This document shows positions 54,777 through 64,000 of a stretch of 64,000 nucleotides of DNA, piece after piece. Position numbers and translations under genes: made by a program. The DNA is from Dugong dugon. Its lineage: Eukaryota > Chordata > Mammalia > Sirenia > Dugongidae. How positions within the stretch are numbered: the first letter of the stretch is position 1; the number at the start of each line of letters is the position of its first letter. Location: NCBI GenBank assembly GCA_030035585.1, contig CM057473.1, positions 13,008,501 to 13,072,500 on the forward strand. The letters run 5' to 3'. The notes beneath the pieces are model-generated. The model had not been told where the DNA came from. It was given only the letters and a program-made list of their open reading frames with translations, and ran no database searches.

Positions 54777-55080
54777 GGAACCCTGGTGGTGCAGTGGTTA
54801 AGCATTCAGCTGCTAACCGAAAGATCAGGGGTTCAAACTCATCCAACAGCCTCTTGGGAGAAAAGGCACGTCATGTCGATTTGCCGCCGTTAGAATTGAA
54901 AACCAAAAACTGAACCCGTTGCCCTCAAGTCAATTCCCAACTCATAGCTACCCTACAGGACAGAGCAGACCTGTGCCACTACTCACCCTTCCACCCCGAC
55001 CCTGTTAAATACTATGGGGCAGTTCTACTCCGTCATATGGGGTCACTATGAGTCGGAGTCCACTCGAGAGCACACAACAG
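54777..55080 (+). mobile_element. AfroSINE with an opposite-strand SINE fragment inside
   Basis: Head GGAACCCTGGTGGTGCAGTG and 'CTGCTAACCGAAAGATCAGG' on the + strand. At 54897-54965 comes the reverse complement of a SINE tail ('AACTGAACCCGTTGCCCTCA', 'CAACTCATAGCTACCCTACA'). After some unmatched sequence the + strand SINE ends with 'ATGGGGTCACTATGAGTCGG'. It is a composite of two SINE copies. Confidence 0.8.
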
Positions 55081-55414
55081 TGATCTAGGCGTGTCCATTA
55101 GATCTGTGTGGCCCCCACTCATTCTCTTCTTTTTTCCTTGCTGACTTGCCGTTTCTGCTTTCATTGGTTTTCTTCTCTTTGTCTTTTGGATGATTAATCA
55201 AACGTAATTTCTGCCCAATGCTTTTCCGTATTCTACCAAGATTCGTTTTAAACAGAAGTGCATCCCTTATTTTAAATCTCATTTTTCTTGCTGATAATAG
55301 CTGGTTAATTGTCCAGTGAAAGTAAATTAAAGACGGTTTAGATATTTATCTACTGATAATCTTGCATAAGTAAGTTTACTAATTTGTTTCACCTGTTTAA
55401 ACAAACAAAAAATG
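55081..55414. other. Sequence without recognised gene
   Basis: A minus frame of 65 codons (55085-55282) is Lys/Glu-rich but has no domain that I recognise. It may be LINE-derived, without proof. Confidence 0.35.
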
Positions 55415-55511
55415 TTCAATTAAATCATATGAACCCTTCTGAGATAATACAAGTATAGGGTTAGGACAACACCTAGTACATAGTATGAGCTCAGCAAATG
55501 TTAGCTGTTAT
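55415..55511 (+). mobile_element. MIR SINE 3' part (ancient)
   Basis: 'GGACAACACCTAGTACATAG', 'TATGAGCTCAGCAAATGTTA' and 'GCTGTTATTA' match the end of the MIR consensus on the + strand. Confidence 0.65.
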
Positions 55512-56959
55512 TAATTCCATCCCTTGTAAACTGAAAATTCTACTATAGAGGATGCTGTTTGTGAAAAATGTACAATGTAATGTGTCTTGTGTTGTTTTGT
55601 TTTGTTTTTCTTTTTCTTTTTTGAAAATCAGATAGCTGGCTAGATGGTGTCTATACAAATTGTTGTTAATATGTCTTTAAGCCAGGAGTGCATTACACTC
55701 ATTGGGCAGAGCAAGCATGTAGATAGTGGGTTGGAAAAACCATCTAAAATCACTGTTAATGGAAATCTTCAGATTTGCACTTGTGCTCCTGGAGTCTCTT
55801 GACTGTAAAGTTCAGGAAATCACATGGCAATTGTGAATTTAGTTAACTAGAAAGGAAAAGTTTCACAAAGATTATGGAAGAAATGATAACTTTTGTTGTA
55901 TCGTGAAGCAGGATTTATAAAATTTCCCTGAGATGAGATATTAAAATATTCTCAGATATTGAGGAACGAAAGCAAGAAAGTTGGATGCAATTTAAAAAAA
56001 ATCAGATGAATTCACTTGTTTGACCTTTTGTATTTGAAACCTTTTGTTTTGGACAGGAAAGAAAAGGTTCAGAAAGCACAGGGTCATGATTAAAAAGAAT
56101 TGTTCGTGAAAAAAAAGAAAAGACTAACATGAAATTAGGTATTAATCAGCTTTAATGTACCACATGAATTTCACCATTGGACATAAAATTGGTGGTACAT
56201 TTATTAAAGAAGTATGGCAGTTTGCATATTTTCATTACATTTATGAAAGAATAACGTTTATTCACGGTCACCTTAATAGTACGTTTAAACAGCACTTGAC
56301 ATTATAATGTATCTACTAGTTCTAATACTCAAAAATTAATTAGTTTAAGATGGTATTTCAAAATAGGCTTTAATACTCATATTGTCTACACAAAAAGCAT
56401 ATTTTGTCACCACTATGTAAAGGCTAAAATGATATATCAGTGGCTTCTCAGAGCAATTGAAAGTCTAACAGTAAAAAGGCTAGTGGTAAATAATAGTCCA
56501 GACCTCATGGCAGATAATTCCAGATTTCACTGGGCTCGCTTTCAAAATGACCAGGTTGCTATATTATTTTCAATTAGTTTTGTTTATCATATAATCCACA
56601 GTTTCATTATTTTATGTTAATAAAAATGTGTTTTATAGCTAGGCCTATTTAATTTTACATTGTTTTTACCTTGATCATTTTCACTTGTAGGATTGTAAAG
56701 ACTGCTATTTAAATGTAAATATTACTAAGTGGTAGAGTGTTTTTTCCTCAAGGAAAGTAATGGAATTCCTACAGTTACTAAGATGAATATTCATACCATT
56801 GTTCAATGGATTTGCATGCATAGCTATATTATGTTTCAGCAACATAGAAAATGTGAGAAATTAGATCAAAAGAGAAAATAAATGTAGGCTAATAAGGAAA
56901 GTGTTTCTTAATGACACAGGCTCCGTTTCATAGGCCTATCCACGTTTGTATCTATACCT
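55512..56959. other. Repeat-poor sequence, no gene recognised
   Basis: About 1.45 kb with no recognised insertion. A 63-codon frame at 56429-56620 (+) has no known domain. It is a candidate for conserved non-coding DNA only by its lack of repeats. Confidence 0.4.
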
Positions 56960-57174
56960 AGCATCTGTATCAGGGATGGGCAAATTACACACTGCAGGCC
57001 AATCTTGCCTTCTGTTTGTTTTGTAAATAAACGTTTATTGAAACTCAGCTGTGCCCATTAGTGTAGACATTGTCTCCCGGTAACTTGTGTAGTACAAGGG
57101 CAAAGTTCACTAGATGGAAAAGAAACCTCTTTGGCCCACAGGTAGAAAATATTTACAATCTCTATGGTCTTTTA
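56960..57174 (+). mobile_element. hAT-like DNA transposon remnant (MER type)
   Basis: 'GGGATGGGCAAATTACACAC', 'TTTGTAAATAAACGTTTATT', 'CAGCTGTGCCCATTAGTGTA' and 'TTGGCCCACAGGTAGAAAAT' match a common mammalian MER repeat whose family I cannot name surely. A SINE inserted into its end. Confidence 0.55.
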
Positions 57175-57377
57175 AGGAGCCCTCTCGGTGCAGTTGTTAA
57201 AGGCTAGGCTTCAACAAAAAGTCTGTGATTTGACTCCATCAGCTTCTCCATAAGAGAAAGATGTGGCAGTCATCTTCCTTAAAGATTACAGGCTTGGAAA
57301 CCCTATGGGGTAGTTCTACGCTGCTCTATAGGGTCATTAGTAGTCAGAATCGACTAGACAGCAATGAGTTATGTGTT
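57175..57377 (+). mobile_element. AfroSINE, middle-type subfamily
   Basis: Head AGGAGCCCTCTCGGTGCAGT, 'GTGGCAGTCATCTTCCTTAA' and 'AGATTACAGGCTTGGAAACC', then the standard tail. Flanks TATGGTCTTT (57162-57171) and TATGGTCCTT (57378-57387) are a near-perfect duplication. Confidence 0.9.
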
Positions 57378-57387
57378 TATGGTCCTT

Positions 57388-57674
57388 ACCAAAAAAAAAA
57401 AAAAAAAGTTTGTCTAAGCCTTATCTAGATCATCTATATTGATATCTATATCCAATCATTGATACCATCTCTCTATGTATATATACACACTACATACATA
57501 TATATGATATGTGTGTGCCTCTCTCTCATATACATGTGTCTGTATATAATCTTAAAAAAAAAGGTTTTTGATGACTCACAAGGTTAAAATAAAAATAACA
57601 CAGATTAAAATAAAAACAGAACAAAAAAATAAAAAAAACAAAGATGAGCAATATTATGAACCCATTAAACCGTT
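57388..57674. repeat. Simple-repeat and A-rich region
   Basis: It contains an A run near 57391, a TA/CA-rich tract at 57475-57550 and A-rich sequence to 57660. No gene. Confidence 0.6.
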
Positions 57675-58075
57675 TGTTTTAGTTATCTAGTATTGCTATA
57701 TAACAGAGATACCAAAAGTGGGTGGCTTTAAAAAACAGAAATTCATTTTTTCATAGTTTAAGAGGCTAGAAGTTTGAATTCAGGGCTTCAGCTCTAGGGG
57801 AGGGCTTTCTCTCTGTCTGCTCTGGGTGAAGGTTTTTGTCTCTTTGTGGCTTCTGTGCCTTGGTTCTTTGATGATCTTCCTTTCTATCTGTGCTTCCTTT
57901 CTTCTATACCTAATCTGCTCTTTTATACTCAAAAGTGATGGTTTAAGTTACACACTACACTAACATGACCTCTTTAGTGTAACAAAGAAAATCTTATTCC
58001 CAAATGGCATTAAATCCACAGGTATAGGGGTTAGAATTTACAACACACATTTTTGGGGAAACAAAATCAATTCTA
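57675..58075 (-). mobile_element. MaLR-type LTR
   Basis: The + strand reads 'TTTAGTTATCTAGTATTGCT', 'AAAGTGGGTGGCTTTAAAAA', 'CTCTAGGGGAGGGCTTTCTC', 'TAATCTGCTCTTTTATACTC' and 'AGGGGTTAGAATTTACAACA'. It is the same LTR type as in the provirus at 3176-5693. The TG...CA ends are partly lost. Confidence 0.82.
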
Positions 58076-58486
58076 CTCTTCAATTTCCATACTCTGTTTT
58101 ATTCTTAGAATTCTGGCACACATGAAAATAAAGAATATATATTGAGCTACATTTTTTTTTTTATTAAAAAAAAAATACATGGTCAATCAAAGCACATTGA
58201 AGAAAACACAACAGTACTTCCTTTCTTGTTCTGTCTTGTAAATTTAAAGAAAACAACCAAACTGACCATGGAAATATAATCTCAGTTTGTATCAAGACTT
58301 GGTCTTTTTAATAGAGTGCTTCATAAAGCAGTCTTTCTAAGAGCTTTACCAAGAAAAAATATATACAAATAAAACCAAGTTTGTTTTACATGTTAGTAAT
58401 GGATCTTGGGTAATAGAAGGAGACACATAGTTTAAACCTGAAATTGAACAGTTTCAGTGAAGACGATTTGCAGTAGTCTATTTAAA
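58076..58486. other. AT-rich sequence, nothing recognised
   Basis: It includes T and A runs near 58153-58180. No gene or repeat family is assigned. Confidence 0.4.
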
Positions 58487-58680
58487 GGGGTACCTGCGTG
58501 GTGCAAATGGTTAAATGCTCAACTACTAGCTGAAAGGTTTGTGGTTTGAACCCCTCCATCCAGAGGAGCCTAGGAAAAAAGGCCTGGTGATCTATGTCTG
58601 AAAAATCAGTCATTGAAAATCTTATGGAGCACAGTTCTACTCCGGGTCACCATGAGTCAAAATTGACTGGACAACAACAC
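58487..58680 (+). mobile_element. AfroSINE, long subfamily
   Basis: Head GGGGTACCTGCGTGGTGCAA, 'CAACTACTAGCTGAAAGGTT', middle 'AAGGCCTGGTGATCTATGTC' with 'CAGTCATTGAAAATCTTATG', end 'GGGTCACCATGAGTCAAAAT' and ACAACAACAC. Short flanking ATTTAAA copies (about 58479 and 58681) look like the target duplication. Confidence 0.9.
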
Positions 58681-59126
58681 ATTTAAATATACAATATATA
58701 TTTTGAGGTTCGTTCTGACTTCATATTTGTATATGCCTGAATGCTAAAGACAACATGTATTTCCCAAAATTCTCATAGGGTGATTTACACGAATTATTTT
58801 AGTAATATTCTTTTTTCTTCAAAGAGTACAAAATGTGTTCATTTAACTTAGCAACTTTTTGTAATGTATGTAGGGAAAGGTAATATTGGTTCCAGTTAGC
58901 CTGGGGAAATACTGAGACTTAGAGAAATTGTGGGAGTAGAAACAATATAAAAACTAAGGATTTTTGATTGATAGTACCATTTTCTATTCATTGTATGAAG
59001 GAAAAATAATGCATTTATAAATAACAAATATTTTTCTTCTATTAAAAACGATTCACTTTCCTAAAGAATACATGCTCGTTTAAAATAATGCATTTTATAT
59101 TCCATATTATGTATGTTATTTTTAAT
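58681..59126. other. AT-rich sequence, nothing recognised
   Basis: About 450 bp without a feature that I can support. Confidence 0.4.
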
Positions 59127-59661
59127 TTCTTAAGCTTGGTTCTCTAGAGAAGCAAAACTGGTGACAGAGAGAGAGAAAGGAAGATTTATATCAAGGAAAT
59201 GGCTCATGAGGTTATAAAGAATGGAAAGTCCCAAGTCTGTGGATCAGGCTGGAGGCTTCTCCTGATTCACATAGCTGCAGAGGTTGACAAACCCAAGATT
59301 GGCGGGTAAGATGACAGGCCGCTGGCTCACAACTATGGACTCTGACAAATCCCGAGATTTCTAGCTCCAGTCCTGAAAACCTGAATTAAGATAATGATCC
59401 AGATGCAGGATCCAGAGTGAGCAAAAGCCAGCGAGCTTTGCCAGAAAGTCTGCATGTATTGGACGCGGGCCACACTCCCCGAAAGAAACTCCTTTTCAGT
59501 TGATTGGCTGCTCATAGCAAATCTTCTCATGGAAGTGATTACATTATATCAGATCTCATTGTGGAGGTGATCACATCATTATATAGCTACCAAACCACGT
59601 CATAACTGCTAACCACTGAGAATCATGGTTCAGCCAAGTTGACACAACCTTAACCATCACA
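59127..59661 (-). mobile_element. ERVL-type solo LTR (MLT2-like)
   Basis: The minus strand begins TGTGATGGTTAAGGTTGTGT, continues 'CAACTTGGCTGAACCATGAT' and 'CAGCCAATCAACTGAAAAGG', and ends near 'CTTCTCTAGAGAACCAAGCT'. It belongs to the same class as the LTR at 45517, in inverse direction. A GA-rich tract near 59165-59180 lies where TATA/CTCT repeats usually stand. Confidence 0.82.
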
Positions 59662-60064
59662 TTTACCCAAATAACCGGAAAAATACAATGACAGGGATGA
59701 TAGTAGCAGTTCTGTAAAATAATTAATATTTGCCTTTAAAATAATAAATCTATAAACTCTTAGTTTTACACTTACTTGTGAGAGTAAAAACTTTTTGGCA
59801 GTAAAAACCTTTTTTATCAATGACACAGACCAAATAAATTGAAAATCTGTATCTGTGTGTTTGTGCATCCTCATACTTGCTGATGTAAAACTATTGTCCA
59901 GGTAATCTTAAATATAAAAAGGTCATTTTTAATATAAATTAAAAAGTGAGACATATAAAATAATTTAGTATTTGGGTTATATTATATAAAAATTGATCCT
60001 TTTGCTTACTTTTTATCGCTCGTAAAGGAGATAACAGTAACAGTTGTAACTGGCAAAAAATTGA
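59662..60064. other. AT-rich sequence, nothing recognised
   Basis: A minus frame of 74 codons (59650-59874) overlaps the LTR edge and has no domain. No gene is supported. Confidence 0.4.
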
Positions 60065-60200
60065 GTTCTTCTTCTGTATTAGCTCTCTTCTAAGCATGTT
60101 CTATGCTCCTTATCCCTGTGAAGTATTTTCTATTATCATCTTCCCCTCACCATCAATGAGGGGAAGAATCAGAATTCCAGTCTAATTGCTCAGATTCTGG
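60065..60200 (-). mobile_element. MIR SINE fragment (ancient)
   Basis: 'TCTTCTAAGCATGTTCTATG', 'TATTATCATCTTCCCCTC' and 'GATGAGG'-like sequence follow the reverse-complement MIR consensus. It is decayed and the ends are uncertain. Confidence 0.5.
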
Positions 60201-60489
60201 AGAAAATGTACTACTTTGCACAAAAGATGATGTCTTTTTTAAAAATTAAACTTTGACAGAGTTCACTACTGTGGCACAACAAGTGTGTAAATCAAAATGA
60301 AATTCACCAGAACATAAGTCTTTGCTCCCTAATTTGGCTAAAGAAAAGAAACTTTTGCAACAGTAACAGGATGGAAATTGAAATTATTTTGAAAGTAATT
60401 TATGGCAAAGAGGGAGGAAATATGAGCTACCTCTGTCCTCCTCAGAAGTATTCAAATTCTGTTCAACAAACATTTACAAGTAAGATAGC

Positions 60490-60600
60490 GCAATACCTAA
60501 TGCTTATAGAATTCTTACCACGTGCCAGGCACTTTTTAAGTGTTTAGTTGTATTAACTCATTAGATTCATGTATATTACAATAGCACATAAAGGTTGGAT
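60490..60600 (-). mobile_element. MIR SINE fragment (ancient)
   Basis: 'TTACCACGTGCCAGGCACTT' and 'TTAGTTGTATTAACTCATTA' are the reverse complement of the MIR 3' region. No other function seen. Confidence 0.65.
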
Positions 60601-62574
60601 ATTCAATATTTGAGGTGGGTTTGTTTGATAACAGTTTTTACATAAAATGTTAAAAAATGACTATCATATATTTACAGTATTGTTTAATACTCCTCTCCTA
60701 ACTTATCCCTCCATCATAAAACATGTCTTCAAACTTTTAGAACATTTTTATTCCAACACTAAAGTATCTCACTTACTTCCCCTGTAACATGTTTTGAGCT
60801 TATTGTTTTCATTGAAAACGTAAGAATACTCTGTTTCAGATTATGAAAAGTGCAACCATCCCGATATTGTTATTGTTTGACCAAGCAGAAGTCATTTTTC
60901 ATAGGAGATTAAAAACAATACATTCTGATTTACATTTAATCTATGAGAAAATCTTTTTTGAAGTTTTCAAAAAAGAAGTTTTAGTTATGAATGTTTGCCT
61001 ATCTAAACTTGCATTCAATTCCAGCAGAAGAAATTTATAGCTAGTGCGTTGCGTGTCATATTGTCTATGCTTTTTTCCTGACTAAATTTGTGTCATTCAT
61101 AAAAGCAAGTTATGTATTTTATGGGACATTATTCAGGTACTCAGCTGTTGCAGGATACTAAAAAGGGCCTTGCTAAAGGAGAGGAGTGAATGTGGATTTC
61201 TTAGGAAAACTCAGTTATAGATACAACACTCCATTTATTTCAATTCAGATTTTATCATACTTTTCGGTTGAATGTCACATGTTGTGTGTATATATGTGCG
61301 TGTATACTTAAATATCAAATTTAAATCTCTAAAATAAGAATCAATTTTATATTTAATGAAAAGCACTTTGTTTTCTCTTTGATTTTAATTCAAAAATACT
61401 TAACAATAACAATAGCAAAAAGTGATGAGCAGTTTGTTAGTGACATACTTTGTTCCCACAGTGCAGACTGACAATCTAGCCTATATGATGTAAAATTCAT
61501 TTAGGTATCTTACTTAATTGTTGATTTAGTAAAACTCTATTGTTTCAGAGGCGTCTATTCGTATATCTAAGTCTTATTTTTCCTTCTTTAATAAGACAAT
61601 TTTTACTTTGTTATATAGCTACCCACAGTAGACTCTATTGCCTTGTTTACACTGCAGCTAGGTTGGACATACATACAACCAGAGTCTAGGCATGGGTATG
61701 AGAAGAATTGACACGTGTCACTTTTAGGCTGGCCCTTGATAGAAACAGGATGTGTCTTCCTTCTCTCTTTCCCTTTCTAAAGGCTGAGATTTTGGATTGA
61801 TATTTAAGTATCTTTAACCATGCTAGAACCTCATACTAGAAATAATAGCATTAAAGATGAAAAGTACCTGAGTCCTGGACACCATGAAGTCACCATTCCT
61901 GCCTTAGAAAAACTATGCAGATTATTAAAGAAAAGAGATACTAAGTCTAATATTGTTTAAGCTACTATTTTGATGTCCCTTGTTAGCATAACCTAGCGTT
62001 TTTCTATCCACGAGGGATTTTGATACAAAGAGATTGTAACGTGCTGAAACAAAACCAAAATATAAACAGAATTGCACTAGTGGATATTAAATAGTAAGTA
62101 GCAACAAAGAAACAAATACCTTTGGTAGGAAAGTTGGAGACCCTGGTTAATTTGTGGAAAAAATGCACCCTGAGATATTTGAGAACGCAGACTATAAGCC
62201 GATGGAGCTTGAAACTTTAAAGTTTTCACAGCTTTGCAGCTGTGAAACTGAGAAGAATAAAGACATTGGTTGGCTTCTCTTAATTTTATTAGACAAAGGA
62301 AGGAAAGAGAAAGATGAACTCAGAGTTTCAAATTCACAACTCAACACAAAAGCGACCTGAAAGTTGCTATGTGTACCCTGAAAGAAAACCTTATGCCCTG
62401 TAGCCACAGAGCTGAGATTGATGAAAACCAAACTCAGAGTTTTATCATATAAGTAGCTGAAATACAATATCAATACATGTTTTAACTAAATACATGGCCA
62501 CCCATATGAAGAATATATTGCCTTGCCTCCCTTGCAGCTAGGTGACATTATGTGATGAAGTCTGGGTCAACTGA
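60601..62574. other. Repeat-poor sequence, no gene recognised
   Basis: About 2 kb with no clear insertion. Frames at 60843-61040 and 62154-62360 (plus) and 62192-62473 (minus) are short, and I recognise no domain in them. This is one of the longest stretches without lineage-specific insertions. Confidence 0.4.
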
Positions 62575-63590
62575 TTATGAGCAGAATGACATTTGCAAAT
62601 TTTATTTAAAATCTAAAATTTTAAAACTTCTAGAATAAAGCATAGAAGAAAATTTTTGAGATCTTGGCATAAGCAAGGCTTTCTTAGCCATGACACCAAA
62701 AGCACATTCCTTAAGAGAAAATAACTGATAAATTGTGCTTCATTAAACTTAAGAACTTTTGTTCTCTGAAAGATAATATTAATTCTATGAAACAAAAAAA
62801 TGTACTCTGGGAGAAAATATTTGCAAAACACATATCTGATAAAAGACTTGTATCTAGAATATTAAAACACACACACTCCTCAAAACTCAACAAAAGAAGT
62901 AGACATCTAGTTAAGAAAATGGGTACAAGATCTGAACAGCCACTTCACTAAATAAGATTATATAAATTGCAATTAAGTACATGAAAATATGTTCAACATA
63001 ACTTGTCATTAGGGCATTGCAAATTAAAAGCCACGCTGAGATGTCAAAACATACACACTACGTTAAGTGAAAGAAGCCAGACCCAAAGTGCTACATACCA
63101 TGTAATTTTATCTATATGGCATTCTGGAATGGCCAAAACGATGGGAACCTGAAACAGATTAGTGCCTGCTAGAGACTGGGTAAATGAAGCCTTGGTAGTG
63201 CAGTGGTTAAGCGCTTGGCTGCTAACTGAAAGGTTGGTGGTTCTAACCCACAGATGCTCTGTGGAAGAAAGGTGTGGCAGTCTGTTCCTGTAAAGATTTA
63301 CAGCCTTGGAGACACTATGGGGCAGTTCTACTCTGTCCTATAGGCTCAGCATGAGTTGAAATGGATTCTAGAGCAACAGGTTTGGAAAAGCTGGGTGAAT
63401 GCAGAGACCAGTTACATAGGGGCTTTGAGGAAATGTCAGAGGTGATGGAATTGTTTCTGTATCTTGATTGTGGTAATGACTACAGGACTACATGCATTTG
63501 CCAAAACTCAGAGACATATACACTGAAAAGGCTACATTGTACTGTATGTAAATTATACCTTAACAATAAAAATGAATAAAAATCCACATA
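62575..63590 (+). mobile_element. L1M-type LINE 3' end, interrupted by an AfroSINE
   Basis: It reads 'TTTTGAGATCTTGGCATAAG', 'TGATAAATTGTGCTTCATTA', 'CTCAAAACTCAACAAAAGAA', 'AAGAAGCCAGACCCAAAGTG' and ends 'TGTAAATTATACCTTAACAA' TAAAAATG. These are the ORF2 end and 3' UTR of an old L1M. The SINE at 63188 splits the 3' UTR. Confidence 0.88.
63188..63390 (+). mobile_element. AfroSINE, middle-type subfamily
   Basis: Head GAAGCCTTGGTAGTGCAGTG, 'GCTGCTAACTGAAAGGTTGG', 'GTCTGTTCCTGTAAAGATTT', 'ACAGCCTTGGAGACACTATG', standard tail. Flanks CTGGGTAAATGA (63176-63187) and CTGGGTGAATGC (63392-63403) are a good duplication within the L1M. Confidence 0.93.
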
Positions 63591-63639
63591 ATTATAATTA
63601 CTACTTAAACAGTCATTTTCTATTAAAATTTCCCTTTCT

Positions 63640-63935
63640 GATCTAATTTCTTCCTACTCGCAATAAGAGGATTCAGTCTAGGATCATTACCTTTCTTTAG
63701 AGTTTTTTGTAGAGCATGTTTACTATTATCAAATTTTCCAAGCTTTTGTTCTTCAAAATGTCTTTAATTCACGTTTGTTTTTGAAGAATGTTTTTGTGGT
63801 GGAGGATTCTTGGTTGATGGTTTGTGGTATTGCTGTTGTTTGTTCATTTGTTTTGTCTTTCAGCACATTGAGGATGCCATTCCATTGTCTTCTGACAGCC
63901 ATGGTTTTATTAGCAACGTGTTTAGGCAGATAGCT
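63640..63935 (-). mobile_element. L1 ORF1 C-terminal fragment
   Basis: The + strand carries 'GGAGGATTCTTGGTTGATGG', 'GTCTTTCAGCACATTGAGGA' and 'CCATTGTCTTCTGACAGCCA', the reverse complement of the L1 ORF1 C-terminal region. A minus frame of 80 codons (63995-63753) covers it. The rest of the L1 may continue past the window edge. Confidence 0.75.
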
Positions 63936-64000
63936 AGATGCCTGGAACCAATTTATCTTTAAATATAGATGATTAAGTCCCTTATAGTAAGACATGAAAT

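Noticed and set aside
61901-62473. Possible exon around the overlapping frames at 62154-62473
   Set aside because: Both strands are open over a similar stretch, without domain or convincing splice signals.

Overview
This is a 64 kb window of mammalian nuclear DNA, AT-rich and gene-poor, almost certainly from an afrotherian and most likely an elephant. The evidence is the repeats. More than twenty copies of a tRNA-derived SINE with the AfroSINE body (head around 'GAGCCCTGGTGGC', internal 'CTGCTAACC.AAAGGT', tail 'GGGTCGCTATGAGTCGGAAT') are scattered on both strands. They sit beside several copies of an RTE/BovB-type LINE that shares the SINE tail, together with L1, MaLR and ERVL LTRs, and older MIR, L2 and hAT fossils. 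I found no host protein-coding exon that I can support. Every recognisable peptide is a broken LINE reverse transcriptase, endonuclease or ORF1 product. The longest open frame (359 codons, 38671-39750, minus) lies in the pyrimidine-rich 5' UTR of an L1 and is probably not a gene. The window is intergenic or deeply intronic.

Layout. 1-12 kb: a MaLR LTR, AfroSINEs, a MaLR provirus with both LTRs and a degenerate internal region (3176-5693, minus), then a long repeat-poor stretch. 12.6-18.8 kb: an old 5'-truncated L1 (minus) carrying a later RTE insertion in its 3' UTR (12955-14598, plus) and a tiny SINE. It abuts a MaLR LTR, and an L1 fragment on the other strand follows at 19.1-20.1 kb. 22-28 kb: AfroSINEs and two RTE fragments. 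28.8-30.8 kb: an L1 whose two halves point in opposite directions, like a 5'-inversion insertion.

30.8-42.6 kb is the most complex part. An RTE on the minus strand (RTE-A) was split by a near-full-length 8.3 kb L1 on the same strand, and the flanking duplication of 14 bp is still perfect. RTE-A ends next to a 5S rRNA pseudogene, which is followed directly, in the same orientation, by an internally deleted RTE (RTE-B). RTE-B keeps its 5' UTR, endonuclease and 3' end but has lost its reverse transcriptase.

42.6-48.3 kb: six AfroSINE copies or fragments in a row on the minus strand, an ERVL LTR, and a MaLR LTR inserted in an older MLT1-like LTR with a GGGCC target duplication. 48.3-64 kb: mostly repeat-poor sequence with an L2, an L1 3' end, AfroSINEs, a MaLR-type LTR, an inverted ERVL LTR, MIRs and L1M fragments.

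The biological theme is the LINE/SINE partnership. The AfroSINE tail matches the RTE 3' end, which fits SINE mobilisation by RTE machinery. One SINE subfamily also matches part of the RTE 5' UTR kept in RTE-B. All coordinates are read by eye from the sequence and repeat family names are by recognition, so boundaries may be off by some bases.
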